Notes under the pieces: model-generated
What the model saw: the letters and a program-made list of their open reading frames with translations, nothing else
Told to the model about the DNA's origin: nothing
Databases searched by the model: none
Made by a program: the position numbers and the translations under genes
Source of the DNA: Gloeocapsa sp. UFS-A4-WI-NPMV-4B04
Lineage (GTDB): Bacteria > Cyanobacteriota > Cyanobacteriia > Cyanobacteriales > Chroococcidiopsidaceae
Assembly (NCBI GenBank): GCA_019359535.1
Contig: JAHHHE010000002.1
Location: 1-64,000, forward strand
DNA: 64,000 nt
Direction: 5' to 3'
Shown here: piece after piece, positions 45,065-54,475 of the stretch
Layout: every line of letters begins with the position of its first letter
Position numbering within the stretch: position 1 is the stretch's first letter

Positions 45065-45970
45065 ATGTATCCTGCAATTCACATTGACCTAAGCAGTATT
45101 ACTGCCCTAATGCATCACTGGCTTTCACACTATGTTGCGGGCAAAAGTCTGACGTGGCTAGACCAAAAAACTAAACAAATTACTGACGGGGCAACTACAG
45201 GAACATTTTTTACTGCCTTCAGCGCCGTGCCACGTTATACAGGTAAACAAAAACTTGAGCTAACACCAGAAGATTTACAAGCAGCCCAGACACTACGCCC
45301 AGGCTGGTTTCCTGGTGATTGGAGCGTGGATCAACTGGCTCGCACCCTAATCGTATTAGCTCTACCGCACGATAATCCTGAAAAATATCTTCAGACGCTA
45401 GGTCAAGTTTTCACCACAGCCGATGTAGGAGAGTTAATCGCGCTCTATCAAAGTTTACCCTTACTTCCCCATCCAGAGATCCACCGTAACCAAGCTGCTG
45501 AGGGAGTTCGCAGCAACATTACAGCAGTTTTCAAGGCAGTGGCATTCCAAAATCCTTATCCTGCTGATTATTTTGACAATATTGCCTGGGACCAAATGAT
45601 CCTCAAGGCTATTTTCGTTGGTAGCCCTTTGTATCTTATTCAGGGTCTTGACCGCCGCGCCAACCCAGAACTAGCCCAAATGTTGGTCAACTATGCTCAC
45701 GAACGATGGGCTGCCAAACGCTCGGTAACACCGGAACTTTGGCGATTAGTAGGACAGTTTGCAGATACCGAAATATTAGCTGACTTAGAAAAGGTGCTGC
45801 AAGAGCCTGATTTAGTCCAACAAGAAGCCGCAGCTTTGGCTTGCTCTCAATGTCCATTGGCTCAAGCTCAAGAATTACTTGCTCGTTACCCTCAATTACA
45901 ATTAGCTATTACACAAGGTAGTCTGACTTGGAGTAGCTTTAGCTACAATCGGTTGATAGAGTCTAAATAA
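45065..45970 (+). CDS. eboA: EboA family protein
   Basis: EboA is the first protein of the ebo cluster. The 301-residue product is helical, with TPEDLQAAQTLRPGWFPGDW, the segment LARTLIVLALPHDNPEKYLQ, and AVAFQNPYPADYFDNIAWDQ, which are characteristic of the family. It has HEAT/ARM-like helices toward the C-terminus and no membrane segment. It is followed after 146 bases by eboB. In Nostoc the cluster is needed to move the scytonemin precursor to the periplasm; individual roles are not settled. Confidence 0.88.
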   Translation: MYPAIHIDLSSITALMHHWLSHYVAGKSLTWLDQKTKQITDGATTGTFFTAFSAVPRYTGKQKLELTPEDLQAAQTLRPGWFPGDWSVDQLARTLIVLALPHDNPEKYLQTLGQVFTTADVGELIALYQSLPLLPHPEIHRNQAAEGVRSNITAVFKAVAFQNPYPADYFDNIAWDQMILKAIFVGSPLYLIQGLDRRANPELAQMLVNYAHERWAAKRSVTPELWRLVGQFADTEILADLEKVLQEPDLVQQEAAALACSQCPLAQAQELLARYPQLQLAITQGSLTWSSFSYNRLIESK

Positions 45971-46116
45971 AAGCTAACAGCCGTCAGCTTTGAAGCCTCT
46001 CATCTCACAGTTATGGATCAACCTTTGTTTGATTTATCGCCTACTACAAACGAGGCTTTTCTACCTTACTGATGGCTGACAGATTTGGAAAATATATCAT
46101 TATTAATTAAGTAACT

Positions 46117-47040
46117 ATGCCTACTAACAGCATGATGTTCATTGATCCTCATATTCACATGGTTTCGCGCACGACTTACGACTACCTTGTGATGAAAGAA
46201 TATGGTGTTGTTGCCGTTATTGAGCCTTCATTCTGGCTAGGACAACCCCGGACTAGCGCTGGCACATTTAAGGATTACTTTAGCGGTCTTGTCGGTTGGG
46301 AGCGGTTTCGCGCCAGTCAGTTTGGCATTCAACACTACTGCACAATTGGCTTGAATCCGAAAGAAGCTAATAACGAGGCTTTGGCAGAAGAAGTTATGGA
46401 ACTACTGCCGCTTTACGCTTGTAAAGAGGGAGTCGTCGCTATTGGTGAAATTGGCTATGACGATATGACCGATGCTGAAGACAAGTATTTTCGGCAACAG
46501 CTAGACCTAGCAAAAGAACTAGATATGCTGGTGTTGATTCATACTCCGCACCGGAATAAGAAGGCAGGCGCTAGCCGCAGTATGGATCGCTGTGTTGAGC
46601 ATGGGTTAGATCCGGCGCAAGTAATTATTGACCATAACAATGAGGAAACTGTTACAGAGGTACTAAATCGCGGTTTCTGGGCAGCTTTCACTATTTATCC
46701 ACACACAAAAATGGGGAACGCCAGGATGGTGGAAGTTGTGCGGCAATATGGATGCGATCGCATCATTGTGGATAGTAGCGCTGATTGGGGCGTGAGCGAT
46801 CCTCTAGCTGTACCGAAAACTGCTCAATTAATGCTAGAACGTGGCATTCCAGAAGATCATGTACGCGCTGTATGTTACGAAAATGCCCTAGCTGCTTATA
46901 GCCAAAGTGGTCAAATGCAGGAAACAGACTGGCTCAAGGATTCGTCTATTGACCAAAGCCAGCTTTATAGTGGAAATTCCGTCCTGCGGGGTCAAACTCC
47001 TATTGTGGAATCTAATCGCGATCAGCTACTTATTGAGTAA
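46117..47040 (+). CDS. eboB: EboB, TatD-like metal-dependent hydrolase
   Basis: The 307-residue protein is an amidohydrolase-fold TatD-family member. The metal-binding DPHIH motif is at residues 10-14; GEIGYDD near 110-116 provides a Glu; IHTPH near 143, IIDHNN near 170 and DSSADWG near 222 complete the set. The C-terminal 40 residues are Gln/Ser-rich and not conserved. The start follows the first of two close ATGs. It lies between eboA and eboC. Confidence 0.9.
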   Translation: MPTNSMMFIDPHIHMVSRTTYDYLVMKEYGVVAVIEPSFWLGQPRTSAGTFKDYFSGLVGWERFRASQFGIQHYCTIGLNPKEANNEALAEEVMELLPLYACKEGVVAIGEIGYDDMTDAEDKYFRQQLDLAKELDMLVLIHTPHRNKKAGASRSMDRCVEHGLDPAQVIIDHNNEETVTEVLNRGFWAAFTIYPHTKMGNARMVEVVRQYGCDRIIVDSSADWGVSDPLAVPKTAQLMLERGIPEDHVRAVCYENALAAYSQSGQMQETDWLKDSSIDQSQLYSGNSVLRGQTPIVESNRDQLLIE

Positions 47041-47097
47041 TTGCGCCCTACTGACGTTACAACTTCCAGAAATTTTATAGGTACGGAGGACTAGAGC

Positions 47098-48024
47098 GTG
47101 AATGCTGCGAGTTTGAGTCGAGAGCGCTTGTGGGCTTATCTACAAATGATGCGACCTGCTAATATTATCACCGCTTGGGCTGACATTTTAGTTGGTTTTG
47201 CAGCGTCAGGCTCAGTTGTTATTTTAAATCAAGTGCTGACAGGAGCGATCGCTCCTTTAATTCCCCTTGCTTGGTTAATCTTAGCTACAACTGGTTTATA
47301 CGGCGGCGGCGTAGTTTTTAATGATGTGTTTGATGCCCAATTGGATGCTAAAGAGCGTCCAGAACGACCAATTCCTAGTGGTAGAGCGTCCCGTCAAAGC
47401 GCGATTTGGCTCGGAAGTCTGCTTTTATCCCTCGGTGTAGTTGCAGCCGCTCAAGTCTCTGTATTAAGCGCTATCTTAGCTGCCGCTATAGCCTTTGCTG
47501 CACTATTTTACGATGCTTTTGGGAAGCACAATGCTTTTTTCGGCCCCATTAATATGGGTGCGTGTCGCGGCGGCAATTTATTACTTGGGATCAGTGCCGT
47601 ACCAGCAATGGTAGGAGAGTATTGGTTTTTAGCTTTAATTCCGATTGCTTATATTGCTGCAATTACGGCTATCAGCAGAGGTGAAGTACATGGCGGTAAA
47701 GCAACGACAGGAATGTTAGCACTGGTACTTATTGGCGCAGTTATTAGCAGCATATTAGCGTTGGGGCTTTTGCCAGATTATCAAGTTCTCGCCACGTTGC
47801 CGTTTATTGCTTTATTTGCGGCGCGGGTGTTGCCTCCTTTTGTAAAAGCTGTCCGCGAACCAACTCCAGATCAAATCAGAACTGCTGTCAAGGCTGGCGT
47901 ATTGTCACTAATTATCTTAGATGCGATCGTTGCTGCTGGCTTTGCTGGTTTGCCCTATGGATTATTAGTTCTTAGTCTGCTACCTATCTCAATAAAATTG
48001 GCTCAAATTTTTGCTGTAACTTAA
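47098..48024 (+). CDS. eboC: EboC, UbiA-like prenyltransferase
   Basis: The 308-residue integral membrane protein has about eight helices and the UbiA Asp-rich motif NDVFDAQLDAKERPERPIPS (about residues 79-98) that binds prenyl diphosphate with Mg2+. The second Asp motif is weaker (YDAFGKHN). It starts at GTG 47098, with GGAGG nine bases upstream. Only seven bases separate it from eboD. The prenyl acceptor in the ebo pathway is unknown. Confidence 0.9.
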   Translation: MNAASLSRERLWAYLQMMRPANIITAWADILVGFAASGSVVILNQVLTGAIAPLIPLAWLILATTGLYGGGVVFNDVFDAQLDAKERPERPIPSGRASRQSAIWLGSLLLSLGVVAAAQVSVLSAILAAAIAFAALFYDAFGKHNAFFGPINMGACRGGNLLLGISAVPAMVGEYWFLALIPIAYIAAITAISRGEVHGGKATTGMLALVLIGAVISSILALGLLPDYQVLATLPFIALFAARVLPPFVKAVREPTPDQIRTAVKAGVLSLIILDAIVAAGFAGLPYGLLVLSLLPISIKLAQIFAVT

Positions 48025-48031
48025 GAAAAAT

Positions 48032-49258
48032 ATGATTATTAATATTAAAGAAAAGACTAAATCTAATTTACAACCGATCCAGCAAGCTGTACCTGTGACG
48101 TTTAACTATAGCGTTCAGTTCACTAAAGGGCTGTTTGAGTTGGATAACCCCTTACTTGCACAAACGATCGCAGTAGATGGAGAGACAAACCCGAAGCAAG
48201 TTTTAGTAGTAGTAGACGCAGGCTTATTGCAGTACCAAGGTAAATTACTAGAAAAATTATTAGCTTACGCTGAACGTTATCAAGATGTATTCAAGCTGGC
48301 ATTTGAGCCTCTAGTAGTTCCAGGTGGAGAAGAAGTCAAGAACGAGCCAAAATTAATTGAGCAAATCCATGAAGTTATTGATACAGTTGGGCTGTGCCGT
48401 CATTCGTATGTGTTAGGAATCGGTGGCGGAGCAGTATTAGATATGGTGGGATATGCAGCAGCAACGGCTCACCGAGGAATTAGATTAATCCGGGTTCCGA
48501 CTACGGTATTAGCGCAAAATGACTCTGGCGTAGGAGTAAAGAACGGCATTAACGCTTTTGGCAAGAAGAACTTTCTAGGAACATTTGCGCCACCATACGC
48601 CGTATTGAACGATATTGATTTTTTGACTACCCTTGACGATCGCGATTGGCGATCGGGTATTGCTGAAGCAGTTAAGGTAGCGCTGATCAAAGACGCAAAC
48701 TTTTTTGAGTTCATTACAACAAACGCCAAAGCACTAGCGCGGCGAGACATGGACTCAATGCAACATTTAATTTACCGTTGCGCTCAATTGCACCTCAACC
48801 ATATTGCCAATAGCGGCGATCCTTTTGAGAAAGGTTCCTCACGCCCACTTGATTTTGGACACTGGGCGGCTCATAAACTAGAGCAATTAACGAATTACGA
48901 CTTGCGTCATGGTGAAGCAGTAGCGATCGGTATTGCTTTAGACACTACTTATTCTTATATAGCAGGTATGTTGTCTCGCTCAGATTGGCAGCAAGTCTTA
49001 GAAACACTGAAAACATTAGGTTTTACCCTGTACGTACCCCAAATGGCTGAACAATTACATCAGCTAGAACATCCCGAATGCCTTTTTAGAGGACTTAACG
49101 AGTTCCGGGAACACTTGGGAGGTGAGTTAACCTTAATGTTGCTGCAAGGTATTGGGCAGGGAATTGAGGTTCACCAAGTAGATATGTCTGTGTATAAGCA
49201 AGCAATTGTGATGCTGCGCGATGTAGAAGTTGGTAGCCTTAGAAATTACAGCAATTAG
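48032..49258 (+). CDS. eboD: EboD, 3-dehydroquinate synthase-like enzyme
   Basis: The 408-residue protein has the sugar-phosphate cyclase/dehydroquinate-synthase fold. Motifs: VPGGEEVKNE (substrate loop), GIGGGAVLDMVGYAAATAHR (NAD+ loop, about 129-148), VPTTVLAQNDSGVGVKNGIN, GIAEAVKVALIKD, DFGHWAAHKLE with the metal His, RHGEAVAIGIALD. It lies in the ebo operon with eight bases to eboE. It is related to, but distinct from, AroB, so its product is probably a cyclised sugar-phosphate-like compound specific to ebo. Confidence 0.9.
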   Translation: MIINIKEKTKSNLQPIQQAVPVTFNYSVQFTKGLFELDNPLLAQTIAVDGETNPKQVLVVVDAGLLQYQGKLLEKLLAYAERYQDVFKLAFEPLVVPGGEEVKNEPKLIEQIHEVIDTVGLCRHSYVLGIGGGAVLDMVGYAAATAHRGIRLIRVPTTVLAQNDSGVGVKNGINAFGKKNFLGTFAPPYAVLNDIDFLTTLDDRDWRSGIAEAVKVALIKDANFFEFITTNAKALARRDMDSMQHLIYRCAQLHLNHIANSGDPFEKGSSRPLDFGHWAAHKLEQLTNYDLRHGEAVAIGIALDTTYSYIAGMLSRSDWQQVLETLKTLGFTLYVPQMAEQLHQLEHPECLFRGLNEFREHLGGELTLMLLQGIGQGIEVHQVDMSVYKQAIVMLRDVEVGSLRNYSN

Positions 49259-49265
49259 CTAAAAA

Positions 49266-50546
49266 ATGAAGATTGACAACGGCGGCTTTCATTTAACTTA
49301 TTGCACTAATATTCACCCAGGTGAAGCATGGCAGGAAGTCTTTGCTAACCTGGAAAAATACGTTACAGAACTTAAAGCACGGCTAGCACCAAATAAACCA
49401 TTTGGTATTGGTTTGCGGTTAGCCAATGTAGCAGCGCGGGAACTATTGGAAGGAGACAATCTTACTCATTTCCAAAACTGGCTCACTCAGGAGAATTTGT
49501 ACGTATTTACCTTAAATGGTTTCCCTTACGGGGGATTTCATAACAAGGTAGTGAAAGACCAAGTATATGCACCTGACTGGTCTAAGCAAGAGCGGCTAGA
49601 CTATACTTTACGGCTAGTAAAGATTTTAGCAGCGTTATTACCAGAAGGTATGGACGGCGGAATCTCTACATTGCCGTTGTCTTACAAGCCTTGGTTGAAA
49701 ACAGAGCAGGGGAGGCTCGGGGCCCCCTTTGGGGATGGAGGGGAGAGGGGAGCAGGGGAGCAGGGGAGCAGGGATTCTTGGTTACTGCGAAGTGCAAGTG
49801 TTAACTTAGCTACGGTAGCGGCGGAGATGGTACGTATTCGGGAAGAAACAGGAAAACTGCTGCACGTCGATTTAGAACCAGAACCAGATGGATTAATTGA
49901 AAGTACTGTTGAAGTAATTGATTTCTTTAAAGAATGGTTGTTACCTGTTGGCGGAAATCATTTAGCTCAAACTCTTGGTATTTCGCAAGCATTAGCTGAG
50001 GTTCACTTACTGGATCATGTCCGCATTTGTTATGACACTTGCCATTTTGCCCTCGAATATGAAGATCCAGCTTCAGTCTTTGCTGATTTTCAAGCAGCAG
50101 GGATTCAAATCGGCAAAATTCAGCTAAGTGCCGCAGTGCAAGTGAATTTACCTGAAAATATTGAAAAGCGGAGGATAATTGCTGAACGGTTGCGTCCTTT
50201 TGCAGAGTCAACTTATCTGCACCAAGTTATCGAACGTCATGCAGATGGAACGTTGCATCACTATCCTGATTTGGTAACAGCATTACCATACCTTGAAAAG
50301 TCCACTGCCCAAGAGTGGCGTACTCATTTCCATGTCCCAATTTTTATTCACGATTACAAACTATTGCAGTCTACACAAGATGACATTGTAAATGTTCTGA
50401 ATTTGCTGCGGACAAACGATGCCTGTAAACACCTTGAGATTGAGACTTATACCTGGGATGTTCTACCACCAGAGATGAAGAGCGATTTGTTAGCCTCAAT
50501 CCAACGGGAGTATGAGTGGGTGTTAGCAACATTCGCTGGAACTTAA
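49266..50546 (+). CDS. eboE: EboE, xylose-isomerase-like TIM-barrel protein, with repeat insertion
   Basis: The 426-residue protein is the metabolite-traffic protein EboE, a xylose-isomerase-like TIM barrel. It has LTYCTNIHPGEAWQEVFANL at the N-terminus, FTLNGFPYGGFHNKVVKDQV, STLPLSYKPW, HVDLEPEPDGLIES, HVRICYDTCHFALEYEDPA, and FIHDYKLLQSTQ. Between SYKPWLK and the next conserved block (SVNLATVAAEMVRI) is an in-frame insertion of about 30 residues rich in G, E, R and S, which comes from octamer repeats also found in anmK. The insertion falls in a loop after the barrel strand, so function may be kept. Confidence 0.88.
   Translation: MKIDNGGFHLTYCTNIHPGEAWQEVFANLEKYVTELKARLAPNKPFGIGLRLANVAARELLEGDNLTHFQNWLTQENLYVFTLNGFPYGGFHNKVVKDQVYAPDWSKQERLDYTLRLVKILAALLPEGMDGGISTLPLSYKPWLKTEQGRLGAPFGDGGERGAGEQGSRDSWLLRSASVNLATVAAEMVRIREETGKLLHVDLEPEPDGLIESTVEVIDFFKEWLLPVGGNHLAQTLGISQALAEVHLLDHVRICYDTCHFALEYEDPASVFADFQAAGIQIGKIQLSAAVQVNLPENIEKRRIIAERLRPFAESTYLHQVIERHADGTLHHYPDLVTALPYLEKSTAQEWRTHFHVPIFIHDYKLLQSTQDDIVNVLNLLRTNDACKHLEIETYTWDVLPPEMKSDLLASIQREYEWVLATFAGT
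49731..49773 (+). repeat. tandem 8-bp repeat inside eboE
   Basis: Four successive units of the octamer ggagcagg (first unit with one change) follow a C/G-run palindrome (ggggccccctttgggg, about 49719-49734). The unit is the same, in another phase, as the gggagcag repeat in anmK. The array plus its lead adds about 30 codons to eboE without breaking the frame. Confidence 0.85.
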
Positions 50547-50609
50547 ATAATGGTGGGGAATACCCACCCTACAAGAAATTTTATAAATGGTGCGTAAGCG
50601 CTAAAACTT

Positions 50610-51983
50610 ATGTATAAAACTGTTGTTTTAAATGTAGTGGGATTAACACCTAATTTAATAGGTGAACATACGCCATTTTTGTCCAAGTGGGCATCTTGTG
50701 GGCAAGTTGTTCCAGTTAAGCCTGCGTTACCTGCTGTCACTTGTTCAGTACAAGCGTGTTACTTAACTGGTAAATGGGCAGATACTCACTCAATTGTAGG
50801 TAATGGTTGGTACTTCCGCGATGAGTGTGAAGTCAAGTTTTGGCGGCAGTCTAATAAACTAATACAAGCTCCTAAAATATGGGAAACAGCGCGATCGCTA
50901 GATCCTAAATTTACTTGCGCTAATCTCTTTTGGTGGTATAATATGTACTCTTCGGTAGATATTTCGGTAACGCCACGACCGATGTATCCGGCTGACGGTA
51001 GAAAACTTCCTGATATTTATACTCAGCCTGCGGATTTAAGATTTAAGCTGCAAGAGCGTTTTGGCACTTTTCCTTTGTTTGATTTCTGGGGGCCAAAAAC
51101 GTCGATCCGTTCTAGTCAGTGGATTGCTGAATCAGCCAAGGCTGTAGAGGAGATGTATTCTCCGACTTTGACACTAATATATATTCCGCACTTAGATTAC
51201 GGTTTGCAGCGAATGGGGCCTAATGATCCGGCGATCGCAACTGATTTAACAGAAGTAGACAGAGTATGCCAAGACTTAATTGAGTTCTACGAATCTCGCG
51301 GTGCGCGGGTGATGATAGTTTCTGAATATGGGATAACGCCTGTAAATAAGGCAGTTTCGTTAAATAGAGTATTGCGGGAACAGGGGTATATAACAGTACG
51401 GGAAGAATTAGGGCGAGAATTACTCGATCCAGGCGCGAGTGTAGCTTTTGCTGTAGCAGATCACCAAGTCGCCCATATTTATGTTAATGACAAAGATAAA
51501 ATCGCCCAAGTGCGGCAGTTAATTGAAAAAGTGCCTGGTGTGGACTTTGTTCTAGGCGAAGAAGGCAAGGCAGCTTACCATTTAAATCATCCCAATTCTG
51601 GTGAATTAGTAGCTGTTGCTGCCCCGGATGCTTGGTTTACTTACTACTACTGGCTAGACGACAACAAAGCACCGGACTTTGCCCGTACTGTAGATATTCA
51701 CCGCAAGCCTGGTTACGATCCGGCAGAGTTATTCATTGATCCTACTATTTCGTTGCAGCAGTTGAAATTAGCTGGGTTTTTGCTCAAGAAAAAGCTTGGT
51801 TTCCGTACTCTGCTAGATGTAATTCCTCTTGATGCTTCGTTAGTAAAAGGATCTCATGGGCGACTTCCTAGTTCTCCTGACGAGGGGCCATTGGTGATTA
51901 GTAAGGAAACTAATTTACTGCCATCTACTTTAGAAGCAACAGATGTCCATGATGTCATCTTGTCTCACTTACAACAGAAGTAA
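50610..51983 (+). CDS. eboF: EboF, nucleotide pyrophosphatase/alkaline-phosphatase-fold protein
   Basis: The 457-residue protein belongs to the alkaline-phosphatase superfamily (type I phosphodiesterase/NPP). The nucleophile Thr is in ALPAVTCSVQACYLTGK (about residues 39-55); metal-binding residues are in IYIPHLDYGLQRMGP (about 193-207), VSEYGITPV and the late SHGRLP. FWWYNMYSSVDISVTPRPMY is a family-specific block. It is the last ebo gene, with 63 bases after eboE that contain a small hairpin (ggtgggg...cccacc). It converges with bciB, five bases between stops. Confidence 0.88.
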   Translation: MYKTVVLNVVGLTPNLIGEHTPFLSKWASCGQVVPVKPALPAVTCSVQACYLTGKWADTHSIVGNGWYFRDECEVKFWRQSNKLIQAPKIWETARSLDPKFTCANLFWWYNMYSSVDISVTPRPMYPADGRKLPDIYTQPADLRFKLQERFGTFPLFDFWGPKTSIRSSQWIAESAKAVEEMYSPTLTLIYIPHLDYGLQRMGPNDPAIATDLTEVDRVCQDLIEFYESRGARVMIVSEYGITPVNKAVSLNRVLREQGYITVREELGRELLDPGASVAFAVADHQVAHIYVNDKDKIAQVRQLIEKVPGVDFVLGEEGKAAYHLNHPNSGELVAVAAPDAWFTYYYWLDDNKAPDFARTVDIHRKPGYDPAELFIDPTISLQQLKLAGFLLKKKLGFRTLLDVIPLDASLVKGSHGRLPSSPDEGPLVISKETNLLPSTLEATDVHDVILSHLQQK

Positions 51984-51988
51984 ATTAG

Positions 51989-53185
51989 CTAAGATTCTGG
52001 CAACTTGTACTGATTTACAATCTGTTTGGCGAATTCTGGTACATGGGCTGCTAATTTCTCTGGGTGATGCCGTTTTACGTAGAGATAGTTGCGGGTGAAG
52101 TGGGAATCAATTGAAAAACGGGCGTATTCTAGACCTTTAGGGCCAATTTTTTCAATTACTACACCCATTAACTGTGCTGCCCACATTGGGAGGGTAACGC
52201 CTTTGTCGTAGGCGGGGATACTTTGTTGTACTGCTGATTTGCGATCGCCTTTTGACATCACTGGCTGAGTCTCTAGCTGATCTTGCACCAAATCCAGCAT
52301 TTCTTGTCCTGTGTCATTGCGTACTACAATCCACTGCCAGCCAAAGGGTGCGCCCATGTAGCCGACTACCAAATCTGCCAACGAGTTCACATAATCGAAG
52401 CAACTCATACAAGAAGGGGCAAATACATCTTTAAGCTGGTTCGTCTTTAGTCCGAAGAAAGGCACAGTTTCAAGTGAACCATCCTCGTGCTTAAAGTGAA
52501 CTCGAAAGTCTTGCATGAACTCGTAATGGACTACGGTTTCTGGAGAACGGCTGGTAGTTTCCAGGAATTTTTGCAATCCTGCACGGTTGACATTATCAAC
52601 ACAAGGTGTACCTAAAACATAAAGCTTTTCTAAGCCTAGCTGTTTTTCAACTGCTCTTAATGCCTGGATTTGACAACCAACACCAATTACCAATAGCCGC
52701 TTCATCCCCGATTGCTCAATTTGCTCTAATACGGAAAGGTTAGGCGAAAGTGTTGGTTTATTCACCCGCGCTGCTAAAATTTCTTCTGGAGTACGGGCAA
52801 TGATTGGCATCGGCTGAAAGCGATCTTCTTTGGTGTTCTGCACACACACGACACCTTCAACAATGCCGCGATTAAGCATTTCAATTGCGATCGTGCTAAC
52901 AATGCCTGTCCACTGCGCCCCCTCTATTGGCTCTGTTTTCCGCGCTGCCATCATGAATTGGTTAACGCCAAAGTACAGTTCATCTGGGTTGTCTAGATTA
53001 CGAGAGCGATCGTGGGTTTGTTCTTCTAATTCTGCAATTTGTTGATTTAAAAAGGCGCAGGCATCCTTGACATAGTGTATATAGTATGTATCGCACAGCC
53101 CACACTCGCTGCATAGTTCTTTAGCAGGGCGACGGCTAGAGGGTTTGAGGGCTTTGGCTTTTTTATGAGGAATTACTGAGGTCAT
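51989..53185 (-). CDS. bciB: BciB-type 3,8-divinyl (proto)chlorophyllide a 8-vinyl reductase
   Basis: The enzyme reduces the 8-vinyl group of divinyl chlorophyllides, giving monovinyl chlorophyll; slr1923 of Synechocystis is the known homologue. The 398-residue protein belongs to the F420-dehydrogenase beta-subunit-like family. It has an N-terminal CSECGLCDTYYIHYVKDACA block (about residues 24-43) for Fe-S binding, LVIGVGCQIQALRAVEKQLG, YVLGTPCVDN, FFGLKTNQLKDVFAPSCMSC (about 244-263) and GYMGAPFGWQWIVVRND. Related proteins also include the plant 7-hydroxymethyl chlorophyll reductase; the cyanobacterial context favours BciB. Confidence 0.88.
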   Translation of the reverse strand: MTSVIPHKKAKALKPSSRRPAKELCSECGLCDTYYIHYVKDACAFLNQQIAELEEQTHDRSRNLDNPDELYFGVNQFMMAARKTEPIEGAQWTGIVSTIAIEMLNRGIVEGVVCVQNTKEDRFQPMPIIARTPEEILAARVNKPTLSPNLSVLEQIEQSGMKRLLVIGVGCQIQALRAVEKQLGLEKLYVLGTPCVDNVNRAGLQKFLETTSRSPETVVHYEFMQDFRVHFKHEDGSLETVPFFGLKTNQLKDVFAPSCMSCFDYVNSLADLVVGYMGAPFGWQWIVVRNDTGQEMLDLVQDQLETQPVMSKGDRKSAVQQSIPAYDKGVTLPMWAAQLMGVVIEKIGPKGLEYARFSIDSHFTRNYLYVKRHHPEKLAAHVPEFAKQIVNQYKLPES

Positions 53186-53417
53186 GTTATGAACGTTTTT
53201 AAATAAGAATCACAGTCTGATTAAGATAGCCCAAGGCTCTCTTTACAGATTAATAGAGGTAATGAATATTTCCGTGATTGTTACGAAGCCGTAACGGTTA
53301 ACTTAAAATCGCAACTGAATTAACGTGACATTCATAAGTTGAACTATAAAGAAGTGCGATCGCGCTTGTCAATCAATTTTGTCGAGTTTGGAGGCGATCG
53401 CCTGCTGCAAAATAAAT

Positions 53418-54206
53418 TCAAAGCATTTGAATACCACCGCTTACTGGCAAGTAAGCTCCTGTAATAAATCTTGCTTGTTCAGAAGCTAATAGCAGGATAG
53501 CACCCGCGATATCTTCAGGGTGTCCAATTCTTTGCAATGGTGTCATTTGGGCAATAGCGTCTTTCTGTTGCTGTGGCTGAGACGCGGTAGCATCAGTTTG
53601 AGTCAATCCAGGTGCTACAGCGTTGACACGAATTGAGTGAGGCCCTAACTCGACAGCCAAGGATTTTACAAAACCGTCTAATCCAGACTTAGCTGTGCTA
53701 TGAGCGCAGAACCCCTCACTTGGATAACGGGACAGACTACTGCTAACGGCAATAATACAGCCGCGCTTTTGTTCAATCATCGCAGGAACTACTGCTTTAC
53801 AGGGATAAAATGCACCCTTAAGTTCTCCTAGCAGTTTATTCTCAAAGTCTTGCCATTGGTAATCTACAATCGTGTGCGATCGCACACTAAGCATTGGCGT
53901 TTAGTACCAGCGTATCTCTAAAATCAAAAACCTCTGAAACCTGCTTAACCATTACCTCAACTTGGCTAGTGTCTCTTACGTCTGCTTTGACTGCTACAGC
54001 CTTACCATCATCTGCTGCGATCGCATCTACTACCTGTTGGGCAGCTTGTTACCGAAGTAGTTTACGCCAACAGCCGCGCCGTGACGAGCTAGCAGTTTTG
54101 CTGTAGCTGCACCAATTCCCCGACTTGCACCTGTAATGAGGGCGACTCTACCTGTCATCAACTTAGATTCTGAGTGCTGGTTGTCTTGAGTTTGTGTAGC
54201 AATCAT
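53418..54206 (-). pseudogene. short-chain dehydrogenase/reductase, two frameshifts
   Basis: The start at ATG 54206 has AAAGGAAA just upstream and encodes RVALITGASRGIGAATAKLL (the NAD(P)-binding TGASRGIG). At about 54045 the frame changes to continue QVVDAIAADDGKAVAVKADV and DTSQVEVMVKQVSEVF. At about 53885, where a perfect 16-bp palindrome around a HIP1 octamer sits, it changes again to VDYQWQDFENKLLGELKGAF. The rest is intact: IAVSSSLSRYPSEGFCAHST, AKSGLDGFVKSLAVELG, IRVNAVAPGL, ITGAYLPVSGGIQ. The usual Tyr of YxxxK is His, which occurs in this subgroup. Expression of the last part alone (from 53894) is unlikely to give an active enzyme. Confidence 0.8.
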
Positions 54207-54475
54207 GGTATTTCCTTTAGCCAAGGTGTATGTTCTTAAAAATTTAAGTAGACGTATGCGATCGCGCCTGTTAGTGACATTAGTTTAGGCAAGTCTAAGA
54301 AGACTGCGAATCAATCTATGGTGCAAACAATCCTTGACTTGGAAGGTTTTTATCGTTTAAAGAATAAGAGATAGCCTTCCGTGTTGCCTCTTCTGCGGTG
54401 AAGCGCAACTATGAAAAAAGAGAAGACGGCTACTGGTACAAGAAACCGGAATAAACATTAGTTGGATGAGGAACT

